Shown: positions 20,198 to 28,423 of the stretch, piece after piece
Layout: the number at the start of each line of letters is the position of its first letter
Numbering within the stretch: the first letter of the stretch is position 1
NCBI RefSeq assembly: GCF_001552175.1
Contig: NZ_BCQR01000024.1
Location: 28,841 to 92,840, forward strand
DNA from: Actinomadura kijaniata NBRC 14229
Lineage (GTDB): Bacteria > Actinomycetota > Actinomycetes > Streptosporangiales > Streptosporangiaceae
Reading direction: 5' to 3'
DNA: 64,000 bases
Made by a program: the position numbers and the translations under genes
Notes under the pieces: model-generated
Told to the model about the DNA's origin: nothing
What the model saw: only the letters and a program-made list of their open reading frames with translations
Database searches by the model: none

Positions 20198-20677
20198 GTG
20201 ACCGGGCAACTGGCTCTGGACGCCGGCGTGGTGCTGGCCGGTGTCGTGCTGCTGGTCGCGTTCCTGTTCGCCCTGATGTCGCTGCGCCGCTGGCTGCTGG
20301 TACGCGGCGGCGGCGCGGTCGAGTGCAGCCTGCGGACGCTCCCGTCGCCCGGCGGGTCCGGCGAGGAGTCCGGCCCGTGGCGGCTGGGCATCGGCCGCTA
20401 CAAGGGCGACGTGCTCCAGTGGCACCGCGTGTTCGGTTTCCGTGGCAGACCCCGGCAGGTGATCCACCGCCGGGGTCTTGTCGTGGCGGGGCGGCGTGAG
20501 CCGGATCCCGCCGAGGCCGAGGGGCTGCTGCCCGAGGTCAGCATCATCGAGGTCCGCGACGGCGACGCCGCCATGGAGCTGGCGATGGGCTCGGCGGCGC
20601 TGACGGGCTTCCTGTCGTGGCTGGAGGCCGCGCCGCCCGGTTTCCCGGTGGACGTCCCCACCGAGGGCCTGGACTGA
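20198..20677 (+). CDS. DUF2550 family membrane protein
   Basis: This 159-aa protein starts at GTG 20198 behind GGCGGGGGGAC; the frame extends upstream to 20150, but that part reads as non-coding. It has one N-terminal helix (AGVVLAGVVLLVAFLFALMSL) and a cytoplasmic domain with SGPWRLGIGRYKGDVLQWHRVFGF, characteristic of DUF2550. The family is restricted largely to actinobacteria and lies directly after atpC in mycobacteria (Rv1312), as here. Function is unknown. Retention beside the ATP synthase genes hints at a role linked to the complex, but that is inference. Confidence 0.9.
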   Translation: MTGQLALDAGVVLAGVVLLVAFLFALMSLRRWLLVRGGGAVECSLRTLPSPGGSGEESGPWRLGIGRYKGDVLQWHRVFGFRGRPRQVIHRRGLVVAGRREPDPAEAEGLLPEVSIIEVRDGDAAMELAMGSAALTGFLSWLEAAPPGFPVDVPTEGLD

Positions 20678-20849
20678 GGGTTCCGGTTCCCCCTACCGAA
20701 CCGGTCACGAAAAGGTCTCAGCGAGGTCGCGGACCTTGTAGCGAATCGGTCATCAACGCTTTGATCGGCGCATCCTGTGCAACTTCATGCTGCATCACCC
20801 CGCTTCCGCTCCATCACTCTGTTCTCCCCCCGATCGACAGGAGTGCACG

Positions 20850-22346
20850 TTGCGCAAGCTCGCCATCGGAGCCGCCGCCGTGCTGGCCGCCACCCTGGTG
20901 ACGGTCCCGCCGGCCGAGGCCGCGCCCGATCTGGCCTCGCTGGTCACGCTCAAGGACGTCCGTAAGCACCTGCAGAGCCTGCAGACCATCTCCGACTACA
21001 ACGGCGGCAGCCGGGCCGTCGAGACGCCGGGTTACGAGATCTCGGTGAAGTACGTGGTCAGCCAGCTCAAGAAGGCCGGCTTCACGCCCACGGTGCAGCC
21101 GTTCTCCTACACCTCCGTGGAGGAGAAGACCCCCACCGTCCTGGCGCAGACCGCGCCGGACCAGGCCGCCTACAAGCTCGGCACCGACTTCACGCTGTCC
21201 GGTGAGACGGGCAACGGCGACGTCAACACCTCCGTGACCGCCGTGGACGTGCCCGCGCCGGGCCAGGTCGGCGACGCCGGCTGCGAGGCGGCCGACTTCG
21301 CCGGTTTCCCCCAGGGCAACATCGCGCTGATCCAACGCGGCGCCTGCCCGTTCGAGCAGAAGTTCAACAACGCCAAGGCCGCCGGCGCCTCGGCCGTGGT
21401 GTTCTACAACCGCCCCGACGAGCCGGGCCTGCTCAACCCGCTGCTGAACGGCAAGCGCGACATCCCGGTGGCGTTCGCGACCCGTGAGCTGGGCGGCGAG
21501 CTGGCGAAGCTGGCCCAGGCGGGCGGCCTGAAGCTGCGGCTGAAGGTGGACCTGGCCGAGGTCACCAAGAAGAGCACCAACGTGATCGCCGAGACCAAGT
21601 GGGGCCGCTCCGACAACGTGGTGGTCGTCGGCGCGCACCTGGACGGCGTCCACGAGGGTCCGGGCATCAACGACAACGGCACCGGCTCGGCCGCGATCCT
21701 CGCCGCCGCGCAGAAGATCCACAAGCTGGGCAAGAAGCAGATCCGCAACAAGGTCCGCTTCGCCTGGTGGGGCGCCGAGGAGGAGGGCCTGCGGGGCTCC
21801 ACGGCCTACGTGGCGGGCCTGTCCGCCGAGGAGCGGGCCAAGATCGCGCTGAACCTGAACTTCGACATGCTGGGCTCGATCAACGGCATCCGCGGCATCT
21901 ACGACGGCGACAACTCCAGCGGGCAGAACCCGACGGTGCCGCCGGTGGGCTCGGGCGCGATCGAGAAGACGTTCGCCGACTACTACGCCAAGCGCAAGCT
22001 GCCCACGATCGAGACCGAGTTCAGCGGCCGCTCCGACTACGGGCCGTTCATCGAGGTCGGCATCCCGGCGGGCGGCCTGTTCTCCGGCGCCGAAGTGATC
22101 AAGACGCCGGAGCAGGCGAAGCTGTTCGGCGGCACCGCGGGCCAGCCGTACGACCCGTGCTACCACCAGGCCTGCGACACCATCAAGAACATCGACTGGA
22201 AGCTGCTGGACACGCACGCCGACGGTGTCGCGTTCGCGACCCAGGCGTTCGCCAAGAGCACTTTGCCCGTCAATGGCGAGACACGACGCGTCCGGAGCCT
22301 GCGCGGCCCGGCGATGCAGTACAAGGGAGACCGCGCGGTCTACTGA
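20850..22346 (+). CDS. secreted M28 family zinc aminopeptidase with PA domain (copy 1 of 4)
   Basis: The start is TTG 20850, six bases after AGGAG, giving a clean Sec signal peptide (MRKLAIGAAAVLAATLVTVPPAEA). The 498-aa product has an inserted protease-associated domain (QGNIALIQRGACPFEQKF) and an M28 catalytic domain. The two-zinc site is intact: His263 and Asp265 in GAHLDG, Asp275 in INDNGTG, catalytic Glu310 and ligand Glu311 in GAEEEG, Asp339 in NFDML, and His439 in CYHQACD. It resembles the Streptomyces griseus-type leucyl aminopeptidase. Predicted to release N-terminal residues from peptides outside the cell. A hairpin follows the stop. Confidence 0.96.
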   Translation: MRKLAIGAAAVLAATLVTVPPAEAAPDLASLVTLKDVRKHLQSLQTISDYNGGSRAVETPGYEISVKYVVSQLKKAGFTPTVQPFSYTSVEEKTPTVLAQTAPDQAAYKLGTDFTLSGETGNGDVNTSVTAVDVPAPGQVGDAGCEAADFAGFPQGNIALIQRGACPFEQKFNNAKAAGASAVVFYNRPDEPGLLNPLLNGKRDIPVAFATRELGGELAKLAQAGGLKLRLKVDLAEVTKKSTNVIAETKWGRSDNVVVVGAHLDGVHEGPGINDNGTGSAAILAAAQKIHKLGKKQIRNKVRFAWWGAEEEGLRGSTAYVAGLSAEERAKIALNLNFDMLGSINGIRGIYDGDNSSGQNPTVPPVGSGAIEKTFADYYAKRKLPTIETEFSGRSDYGPFIEVGIPAGGLFSGAEVIKTPEQAKLFGGTAGQPYDPCYHQACDTIKNIDWKLLDTHADGVAFATQAFAKSTLPVNGETRRVRSLRGPAMQYKGDRAVY

Positions 22347-22370
22347 CCGCCGTCGTCTCCGCGATGACGA

Positions 22371-22398
22371 GGGCCGCGTCCGGGAACGGACGCGGCCC
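22371..22398 (+). terminator. hairpin terminator after aminopeptidase 1
   Basis: A perfect 12-bp stem (GGGCCGCGTCCG pairing with its complement) closes on a GGAA tetraloop 24 bases after the stop. It is followed only by TTCG, so it is a GC-stem terminator without a U run. It separates copy 1 from copy 2. Confidence 0.7.
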
Positions 22399-22435
22399 TT
22401 CGCCGTCCGTCGCGCCGATCTGACAGGAGCGCGTG

Positions 22436-23956
22436 TTGCGCAAGTTCGCCCTCGGGGCCGTGGTCGCGCTGCCGGTGGCCCTGCTGCCGGTGACCCTGAC
22501 GGTCCCGCCCGCCGCGGCGGGCCCCGACCTGGCCCGGTCGGTCACGGCCAAGGACGTCCGCCGGCATCTGGAGAGCCTCCAGGCCATCGCCGAGGACAAC
22601 GGCGGCGACCGGGCCATGGAACGGTCCGGTTACGACGCCTCGGTGAAGTACGTGGTCGGCCGGCTCAGGAAGGCGGGGTTCAGGCCGGCGGTGCGGCCGT
22701 TCACGTTCCAGCGCTGGGAGCCCAGGATGCCGCCGGTGCTGACCCGGGTCGCGCCCGGGGAGGCGGCCTACCAGCACGGCACCGACTACGCGGTGATCGA
22801 GCACTCCGGATCCGGTGACGTGACCGCGGGGGTCACCCCCGTGGACGTGCCCGCCGACGGCGGGGTCGGCGACGCGGGCTGCCAGGCGGAGGACTTCGCG
22901 GGCTTCCCCAGGGGGAACATCGCGCTCGTGCAGCGCGGCACCTGCAACTTCGTGGTGAAGGCCGACCACGCCAGGGCCGCGGGCGCGTCCGCCGTGGTGA
23001 TCTACAACCGCCCCGGCCAGGGCGGCCTGGTCCGGCCGTCGCTGGAGGCCCCGCGCCCGCTGCCCGCCGTGTTCGTCACCCGCGAGGTCGGCGCGGACCT
23101 GCTCGACGCGGCGCGCGAGGAGACGCCGCGGCTGCGGATCAGGGCCGACTCCAGGTACGTCAGGCATCGCAGCAGCAACGTCATCGCCGACACCCGGTGG
23201 GGGCGGCCCGACAACGTCGTGGTGGTCGGGGCGCACCTGGACAGCGTTCCCGGCGGCGCGGGCGTCAACGACAACGGCACCGGCGTGGCGGCGGTCCTGG
23301 CGGTCGCCCAGAAGATCCACAAGCTGGGGAGGAAGCAGATCCGCAACCGGGTCCGCTTCGCGTTCTGGGGCGCCGAGGAGGAGGGCCTGCGGGGCTCCAG
23401 GGCCTACGTGAAGAGCCTGCCGGCCGCCCAGCGGTCGAAGATCGCGCTGAACCTGAACTTCGACATGCTCGGCTCGGTCAACGGCGTCCGCGGCGTCTAC
23501 GACGGCGACGGCTCGACCGGGTCCAACGGCGCCAAGCCGCCGCCGGGCTCGGGCGCGATCGAGAAGACCTTCCGGGACTACTACGCCAGGCGAAGGCTGC
23601 CCGTGGTGGAGACCGAGTTCAGCGGCCGGTCCGACTACGGGCCGTTCATCGAGGCCGGCATCCCGGCGGGCGGGCTGTTCTCCGGCGCCGAGCTGAAGAA
23701 GACCCCTGAGCAGGCGAGGCTGTTCGGCGGCCGGGCGGGGGAGCCGTACGACCCGTGCTACCACCAGGGCTGCGACACCATCGGGAACGTCGACTGGAAG
23801 CTGCTGGACACCCATGTCGACGGGGTCGCGTTCGCGGTCCAGCGGTTCGCCGGGGGCGCGCTGCCGGTCAACGGCGACGTCCGCAAGCGGGCGCGTGCGC
23901 TCCGGGCGGCCGGACCCGGCCCGTTCGCGTGGGTGGGGGACCGTCAGGTCCGCTGA
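22436..23956 (+). CDS. secreted M28 family zinc aminopeptidase with PA domain (copy 2 of 4)
   Basis: TTG 22436 follows AGGAG by six bases exactly as in copy 1; the GTG at 22433 is in frame but only three bases from the Shine-Dalgarno. The signal peptide MRKFALGAVVALPVALLPVTLTVPPAAA is followed by the PA domain (RGNIALVQRGTCNFVVK) and an M28 domain with all zinc ligands: GAHLDS, VNDNGTG, GAEEEG, NFDML and CYHQGCD. This copy is richer in Arg than the Lys-rich copy 1, for example RRLRKAGF against SQLKKAGF, so it has diverged noticeably. A strong intrinsic terminator follows. Confidence 0.96.
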   Translation: MRKFALGAVVALPVALLPVTLTVPPAAAGPDLARSVTAKDVRRHLESLQAIAEDNGGDRAMERSGYDASVKYVVGRLRKAGFRPAVRPFTFQRWEPRMPPVLTRVAPGEAAYQHGTDYAVIEHSGSGDVTAGVTPVDVPADGGVGDAGCQAEDFAGFPRGNIALVQRGTCNFVVKADHARAAGASAVVIYNRPGQGGLVRPSLEAPRPLPAVFVTREVGADLLDAAREETPRLRIRADSRYVRHRSSNVIADTRWGRPDNVVVVGAHLDSVPGGAGVNDNGTGVAAVLAVAQKIHKLGRKQIRNRVRFAFWGAEEEGLRGSRAYVKSLPAAQRSKIALNLNFDMLGSVNGVRGVYDGDGSTGSNGAKPPPGSGAIEKTFRDYYARRRLPVVETEFSGRSDYGPFIEAGIPAGGLFSGAELKKTPEQARLFGGRAGEPYDPCYHQGCDTIGNVDWKLLDTHVDGVAFAVQRFAGGALPVNGDVRKRARALRAAGPGPFAWVGDRQVR

Positions 23957-23980
23957 TCCGCCGGTCGTCCGCGACGACGC

Positions 23981-24014
23981 AGGCCGCGCCCTTCCGGGCG
24001 CGGCCTCTCTTTTT
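23981..24014 (+). terminator. strong intrinsic terminator after aminopeptidase 2
   Basis: AGGCCGCGCCC (23981-23991) pairs with GGGCGCGGCCT (23996-24006) around a TTCC loop, followed by CTCTTTTT. This is a textbook rho-independent terminator and one of the few in the window with a real U tract. Confidence 0.9.
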
Positions 24015-24127
24015 CCCAAGATTTGTGGCCTAACCGAGACAAAACCGAAGCAATATCTACTCTTGCCACCTCTGAGCTTAAATCCGGCTTTTCGCCCAGT
24101 TGAACTCCCCCCTCAGAGGAGCGCATA

Positions 24128-25636
24128 TTGCGTAGGTTCGCTCTCGCCGCCGCGGCCGTCGTCGCGGTGTCCACGGTCGCGGCGCCCACGGCCCACGCGG
24201 CCGCCGCGCCGGACCTGGCCAAGCTGGTGACCCTCAAGGACGCCGACAAGCACCTGAAGGCGTTCTCCCAGATCGCCAAGTACAACGGCGGCAACCGCGC
24301 CGCCGGGGAGCCCGGCTACGACGTCTCGGTGAAGTACGTCGTCAGCCAGCTCAAGAAGGCGGGCTACCAGCCGAAGCTGCAGGAGTTCCCCTTCGACTAC
24401 TACAAGCAGCTCGGCAACGGGGCGCTGGAGCAGACCGCCCCGAACAAGGTCGCCTACAAGGTCGACACCGAGTACAACACCATGGACTACTCCGGCGCCG
24501 GCGACGTCACCGCCGCCGTGACGGCCGTGGACGTCCCCGCCGAGGGCCAGGCGGGCTCCTCCGGCTGCGAGGCCGAGGACTTCTCCGGCTTCCCCAAGGG
24601 CAACATCGCGCTGATCCAGCGCGGCACCTGCAACCTGATCGTCAAGGCCGAGAACGCCAAGGCGGCCGGGGCCTCGGCGGTCGTCATGTACAACCGCCCC
24701 GACGCCCCGGGCCCGATCACCGGCGCGACCATGGGAGCGCCTCCCGGGCTGCCCACCCTGTCGGTGACCCACCAGATCGGCCGCCAGCTCATCCCGTCCG
24801 CCCAGGCGGGCACGCTGCGGCTGCGCGTCAAGTCCGAGACCCGCAACGAGAAGCGCAAGACCCACAACGTGATCGCCGAGACCAAGTGGGGCCGCTCCGA
24901 CAACGTGGTGGTCGTCGGGGCGCACCTGGACGGCGTTCCCGAGGGTCCGGGCATCAACGACAACGGCACCGGCTCGGCCGCGATCCTGGCGGTCGCCCAG
25001 AAGATCCACAAGCTGGGCAAGAAGCAGATCCGCAACAAGGTCCGCTTCGCCTGGTGGGGCGCCGAGGAGATCTCGCTGGTCGGCTCGACGTACTACGTCA
25101 ACAACCTGCCGGCCGCCGACAAGGCCAAGATCGCCCTCAACCTGAACTACGACATGCTGGGCTCGGTCAACGGCGTCCGCGCGGTCTACGACGGCGACGA
25201 CTCCCTCGGCGCGGGCACCAACCCGCCCGCGGGCTCCGGCGCCATCGAGAAGATCATCAACGGCTACTACGCCAAGCGGAAGCTGCCGACCGTCCCGTCC
25301 GAGTTCAACGGCCGCTCCGACTACGGGCCGTTCATCGAGAACGGCATCCCGGCGGGCGGCATCGACAGCGGCGCCGACGGCGTCAAGACCCCCGAGGAGG
25401 TCAAGCTGTTCGGCGGTGAGGCGGGCAAGGTCTACGACCCCTGCTACCACCAGGCCTGCGACACGCTGAAGAACGTGGACCGCAAGCTGTTCGACACCAC
25501 GCTCGACGGTGTCGCGTTCGCGGCCCAGCGGTTCGCCAGGAGCACGCTGGAGGTCAACGGCGAGGCCAGCCGCCGCGTGGCGAAGCGCTCGGTGCGCCTG
25601 ACCCCGGCGCCCGCGCACGGCCACAGCCTGAGCTGA
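24128..25636 (+). CDS. secreted M28 family zinc aminopeptidase with PA domain (copy 3 of 4)
   Basis: The start is TTG 24128, six bases after AGGAG. Product of 502 aa: signal peptide (MRRFALAAAAVVAVSTVAAPTAHA), PA domain (KGNIALIQRGTCNLIVK) and M28 domain with GAHLDG, INDNGTG, NYDML and CYHQACD. The catalytic Glu pair is kept but the following residues are ISL instead of the usual xGL (GAEEISLVGS), a local change next to the active site. It has a longer His/Pro tail. The 100 bases upstream are unusually AT-rich for this genome, marking an independent promoter after the copy 2 terminator. Confidence 0.96.
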   Translation: MRRFALAAAAVVAVSTVAAPTAHAAAAPDLAKLVTLKDADKHLKAFSQIAKYNGGNRAAGEPGYDVSVKYVVSQLKKAGYQPKLQEFPFDYYKQLGNGALEQTAPNKVAYKVDTEYNTMDYSGAGDVTAAVTAVDVPAEGQAGSSGCEAEDFSGFPKGNIALIQRGTCNLIVKAENAKAAGASAVVMYNRPDAPGPITGATMGAPPGLPTLSVTHQIGRQLIPSAQAGTLRLRVKSETRNEKRKTHNVIAETKWGRSDNVVVVGAHLDGVPEGPGINDNGTGSAAILAVAQKIHKLGKKQIRNKVRFAWWGAEEISLVGSTYYVNNLPAADKAKIALNLNYDMLGSVNGVRAVYDGDDSLGAGTNPPAGSGAIEKIINGYYAKRKLPTVPSEFNGRSDYGPFIENGIPAGGIDSGADGVKTPEEVKLFGGEAGKVYDPCYHQACDTLKNVDRKLFDTTLDGVAFAAQRFARSTLEVNGEASRRVAKRSVRLTPAPAHGHSLS

Positions 25637-25665
25637 CCGGCCCGACCGGTTCCCGGCTCGTGACG

Positions 25666-25697
25666 CAGGGCCCCGTCCGCTTCCGGACGGGGCCCTG
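25666..25697 (+). terminator. hairpin terminator after aminopeptidase 3
   Basis: A perfect 14-bp stem (CAGGGCCCCGTCCG with its complement) closes on CTTC 30 bases after the stop. No U run follows. Confidence 0.7.
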
Positions 25698-25757
25698 TGC
25701 CTTGGGGGCCCGTGCCCTGGGGTCCTGTGCCGTGCGGTGGCCCGTGATGCGCTCGTG

Positions 25758-25790
25758 ACACAACCTTCACAAGATCGACTCTTGTTGTGT
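25758..25790. promoter_or_regulatory. inverted repeat upstream of aminopeptidase 4
   Basis: CAAGA-TCGAC-TCTTG (25770-25784) is a perfect 5-bp inverted repeat, flanked by outer arms ACACAA (25758) and TTGTGT (25785-25790). It lies 63 to 95 bases before the TTG start in an otherwise AT-enriched stretch. The right half, ATCGACTCTTG, closely matches ATCTACTCTTG upstream of copy 3 (24055-24065). It is a candidate promoter/operator shared by these genes. Confidence 0.4.
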
Positions 25791-25852
25791 AAGGGGGCAA
25801 ATGCCACGATCCAGGCACCCCTCTCCCCCCGCCACAACCGACAGGAGCGACA

Positions 25853-27373
25853 TTGCGCAGAATCGCGATCGGCGCGGCGGCCCTCCTCGCCGTCTCCGCC
25901 GTCACGGTCCCGACGGCGAACGCGGCCAGCGCCCCCGACCTCGCCAAGCTCGTCACGGTCAAGGACATCCGCAAGCACCTGCAGGCCCTCCAGCAGATCT
26001 CCGACTACAACGGCGGGAACCGCCAGTCGGGACGTCCGGGCTACGACATCTCGGTGAAGTACGTCGTCAGCCAGCTCAAGAAGGCCGGTTACGACCCCAA
26101 GGTGCAGAGCTTCCCGTTCTGGGTGTTCGACCAGCTCGGCCCCGGCGCGTTCGAGCAGGTCGAGCCCAACAAGGTGAGCTACAAGGCGGGCACCGAGTAC
26201 GGCACCTACGAGTACTCGGGCAGCGGCGACGTCACCGCCAAGGTCACCCCCGTGGACCTGGACGGCGACCATGGCCCCGGCGGCAGCTCCGGCTGTGAGA
26301 TGTCGGACTTCGCGAACTTCCCCAAGGGCAACATCGCGCTGATCCGCCGCGGCACCTGCGTCTTCGGCGACAAGGCCAAGAACGCCGCCGCCGCGGGCGC
26401 CTCCGGCGTCATCATCTACCAGCGCACCGGGGCCGACGTCCCCAACGACCCGCCCGCCGTCTTCGGTCTCAGCGAGCCCGCGCCGTTCCCGGTCCTGGGC
26501 ACCACCTACAAGATCGGCAACGAGCTGGCGGCCTCCGCCAAGGCCGGAACGCTGAAGGTGCGGCTGAAGTCCGACACCCGCAACGTCTCCCGGCCCACCT
26601 ACAACGTCCTCGCCGACACCAAGTGGGGCCGCTCCGACAACGTCGTGGTCGTCGGCGCGCACCTCGACAGCGTGCACGACGGCGCCGGGATCAACGACAA
26701 CGGCTCCGGCTCGGCGGCCATCCTCGCGATCGCCAAGCAGGCCCACAAGCTCGGCAAGAAGGGCCTGAAGAACAAGGTCCGCTTCGCCTGGTGGGGCGCC
26801 GAGGAGGCCGGGCTGCTCGGCTCGACCCACTACGTGGACACCCTGCCGGCCGCCGAGAAGTCGAAGATCGCGCTCAACCTGAACTTCGACATGCTCGGCT
26901 CCACCAACTTCGTGCGGTTCGTCTACGACGGCGACAACTCGCTGGGCAACCCGACCGTCCCGCCCGCGGGCTCCGGCGCGATCGAGAAGACCTTCGTGGA
27001 CTACTTCGCCAAGCGGGGCCTGAAGACCGAGCCGACGGCGTTCGACGGGCGCTCCGACTACGGGCCCTTCATCGAGAGCGGCATCCCGGCGGGCGGCCTG
27101 TTCTCCGGCGCCGAGGGCATCAAGACCCCCGAGCAGGCCAAGATCTACGGCGGCACCGCGGGCCAGCCCTACGACCCGTGCTACCACGCCGCCTGCGACG
27201 GCATGAAGAACATCAGCTGGACCGCCCTGGACCAGCTGAGCGACGGCGCCGCGCACGCGACGCAGCGGTTCGCGCGCAGCACGCTGCCGGTCAACGGCGA
27301 GGCCCGCAAGGCGCGCGCGCTGCGCGCCCAGACCCACGCCCCCATCTGGAAGGGCGGCAAGGTCGTTCGCTGA
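25853..27373 (+). CDS. secreted M28 family zinc aminopeptidase with PA domain (copy 4 of 4)
   Basis: The start is TTG 25853, five bases after AGGAG. The 506-aa product has signal peptide MRRIAIGAAALLAVSAVTVPTANA, a PA domain (KGNIALIRRGTCVFGDK) and an M28 domain with zinc motifs GAHLDS, INDNGSG, GAEEAG, NFDML and CYHAACD. It carries the expected conserved SDYGPFIESGIPAGGLFSGAE near the C-terminus. Its own promoter region contains an inverted repeat. The four copies share the same domain order throughout and differ mainly in the PA domain and tail, as expected for divergence in substrate or regulation. Confidence 0.96.
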   Translation: MRRIAIGAAALLAVSAVTVPTANAASAPDLAKLVTVKDIRKHLQALQQISDYNGGNRQSGRPGYDISVKYVVSQLKKAGYDPKVQSFPFWVFDQLGPGAFEQVEPNKVSYKAGTEYGTYEYSGSGDVTAKVTPVDLDGDHGPGGSSGCEMSDFANFPKGNIALIRRGTCVFGDKAKNAAAAGASGVIIYQRTGADVPNDPPAVFGLSEPAPFPVLGTTYKIGNELAASAKAGTLKVRLKSDTRNVSRPTYNVLADTKWGRSDNVVVVGAHLDSVHDGAGINDNGSGSAAILAIAKQAHKLGKKGLKNKVRFAWWGAEEAGLLGSTHYVDTLPAAEKSKIALNLNFDMLGSTNFVRFVYDGDNSLGNPTVPPAGSGAIEKTFVDYFAKRGLKTEPTAFDGRSDYGPFIESGIPAGGLFSGAEGIKTPEQAKIYGGTAGQPYDPCYHAACDGMKNISWTALDQLSDGAAHATQRFARSTLPVNGEARKARALRAQTHAPIWKGGKVVR

Positions 27374-27390
27374 CCCACCACCCCGGAGGA

Positions 27391-27425
27391 ACGGGGCCGC
27401 GTCCGGTTTCCGGGCGCGGCCCCGT
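27391..27425 (+). terminator. hairpin terminator after aminopeptidase 4
   Basis: ACGGGGCCGCG (27391-27401) pairs with CGCGGCCCCGT (27415-27425) around a partly paired CCGG/CCGG inner stem, 17 bases after the stop. It lies between convergent genes and may serve both strands. Confidence 0.65.
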
Positions 27426-27451
27426 GCCGTTCGGGGGTGAACTTGTGCTGG

Positions 27452-28282
27452 TCAGGCGGGGTTGATGCTGATCGAGCCGTCGCCGGTGGTGACGGTGACG
27501 CGGTGGGCGGACCCGTTGTCGCGCCTGAACGCCCGGTCGATGTGCCGGGAACCGGTGTCGGTCGAGGTGGAGAACGCGTAGCCGACGTCGACGGGCAGCT
27601 TCAGGTGCACCGACCCGGTGTCGGTGCGGGCCCGCACCACGGTCGGCGCGGCGGCGAACGCCAGGTGGACCGCGCCGTCGCCGGTGCGCGCGTTGACGTG
27701 GTCGGCGCGCAGGCCCTTGGCCAGGATGCCGCCGGTGTCGGTGCGCAGCTCGGCGGTGCGCGCCCGCCCGTCGATCCGGATGTCGCCGTCCTCGGCGACG
27801 GCGTTCAGCGAGGGCGTGTCCAGACCCGTGGCGATGATCCTCCCGGTGTCGGTGCGCAGCGTGAGCGCGCCCTTCAGCGCGGACACGCGCACCGTTCCGT
27901 CGTCGGTGTGAACGCTCACCGCCGCCGACCGGGGCACCCGGACCTCGTAGGACACGCCGCAGGCGTTGTAACCGATCACGGTGCGGGCGCACCTGGTGGT
28001 GAGGCTCAGCGTCCCGCCGTCCACCGCGTGCCGGGCGTCGGGCTTGTTGTTGTCGTTGGACCAGCGGGTCTTCTCATGGACCTGGACGGTGGGGGAGTCC
28101 CAGCCGGTGACCTCCACCGCGCCGCCGCCGTTCACCCTGATGGCGTCGACCTTCTCGGTCACGTCATAGGTGCGCTGTCCGGTCTCGGTGCCGAAGTCGA
28201 CGTTGCCGCATCCGGTCAGTGCCATCGTGGTGAGCGCCACCGTCGCGGCGGCCAGCACCGTCGTGCCCGTCAGGGTCCTCAC
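27452..28282 (-). CDS. DUF4097-type beta-helix lipoprotein
   Basis: GTG 28282 is chosen because GGGAG lies five bases upstream; GTG 28294 is also in frame. The 276-aa product has a lipobox LTGC (MALTGCGN) and a mature region of short repeating beta-strand units such as LRTDTGRIIATGL, AVAEDGDIRIDGRA, LRTDTGGILAKGL and NARTGDGAVHLAF. This TDTG/GDG periodicity is the hallmark of DUF4097/adhesin-like beta-helix proteins. It has a central Cys pair (RCARTVIGYNACG). Likely surface-attached; function unknown. It faces the aminopeptidase array convergently. Confidence 0.85.
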   Translation of the reverse strand: MRTLTGTTVLAAATVALTTMALTGCGNVDFGTETGQRTYDVTEKVDAIRVNGGGAVEVTGWDSPTVQVHEKTRWSNDNNKPDARHAVDGGTLSLTTRCARTVIGYNACGVSYEVRVPRSAAVSVHTDDGTVRVSALKGALTLRTDTGRIIATGLDTPSLNAVAEDGDIRIDGRARTAELRTDTGGILAKGLRADHVNARTGDGAVHLAFAAAPTVVRARTDTGSVHLKLPVDVGYAFSTSTDTGSRHIDRAFRRDNGSAHRVTVTTGDGSISINPA

Positions 28283-28368
28283 GTCGTCTCCCACCCCGCC
28301 ACTCGGTCCGTCGTCCTTCAGCTTCTCGGGCTTGCGGGGGGCGGTGCCAGGTGGTGGTCCGGTGTTTC

Positions 28369-28392
28369 GGGGGTGGGGGTAGCCCCACCCCT
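28369..28392 (-). terminator. hairpin downstream of the cobalamin adenosyltransferase
   Basis: GGGGTGGGG and CCCCACCCC arms around a short GTAG loop form a compact GC stem, about 30 bases beyond the minus-strand stop at 28424. No U tract. Confidence 0.45.
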
Positions 28393-28423
28393 CGCCCCTT
28401 GCGGGTTGGTGCTCGTGCTCGGG

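Noticed and set aside
24113..27337. A 1074-residue minus-strand frame opposite aminopeptidases 3 and 4
   Set aside because: Repeated Val/Ala/Gly/Arg shadow sequence mirrors the duplicated plus-strand genes; there is no start signal or recognisable domain.
20850..27373. Composite transposon or recent mobile amplification of the M28 genes
   Set aside because: No transposase, terminal repeats or target duplications are seen. The copies are well diverged, which fits old tandem duplication.
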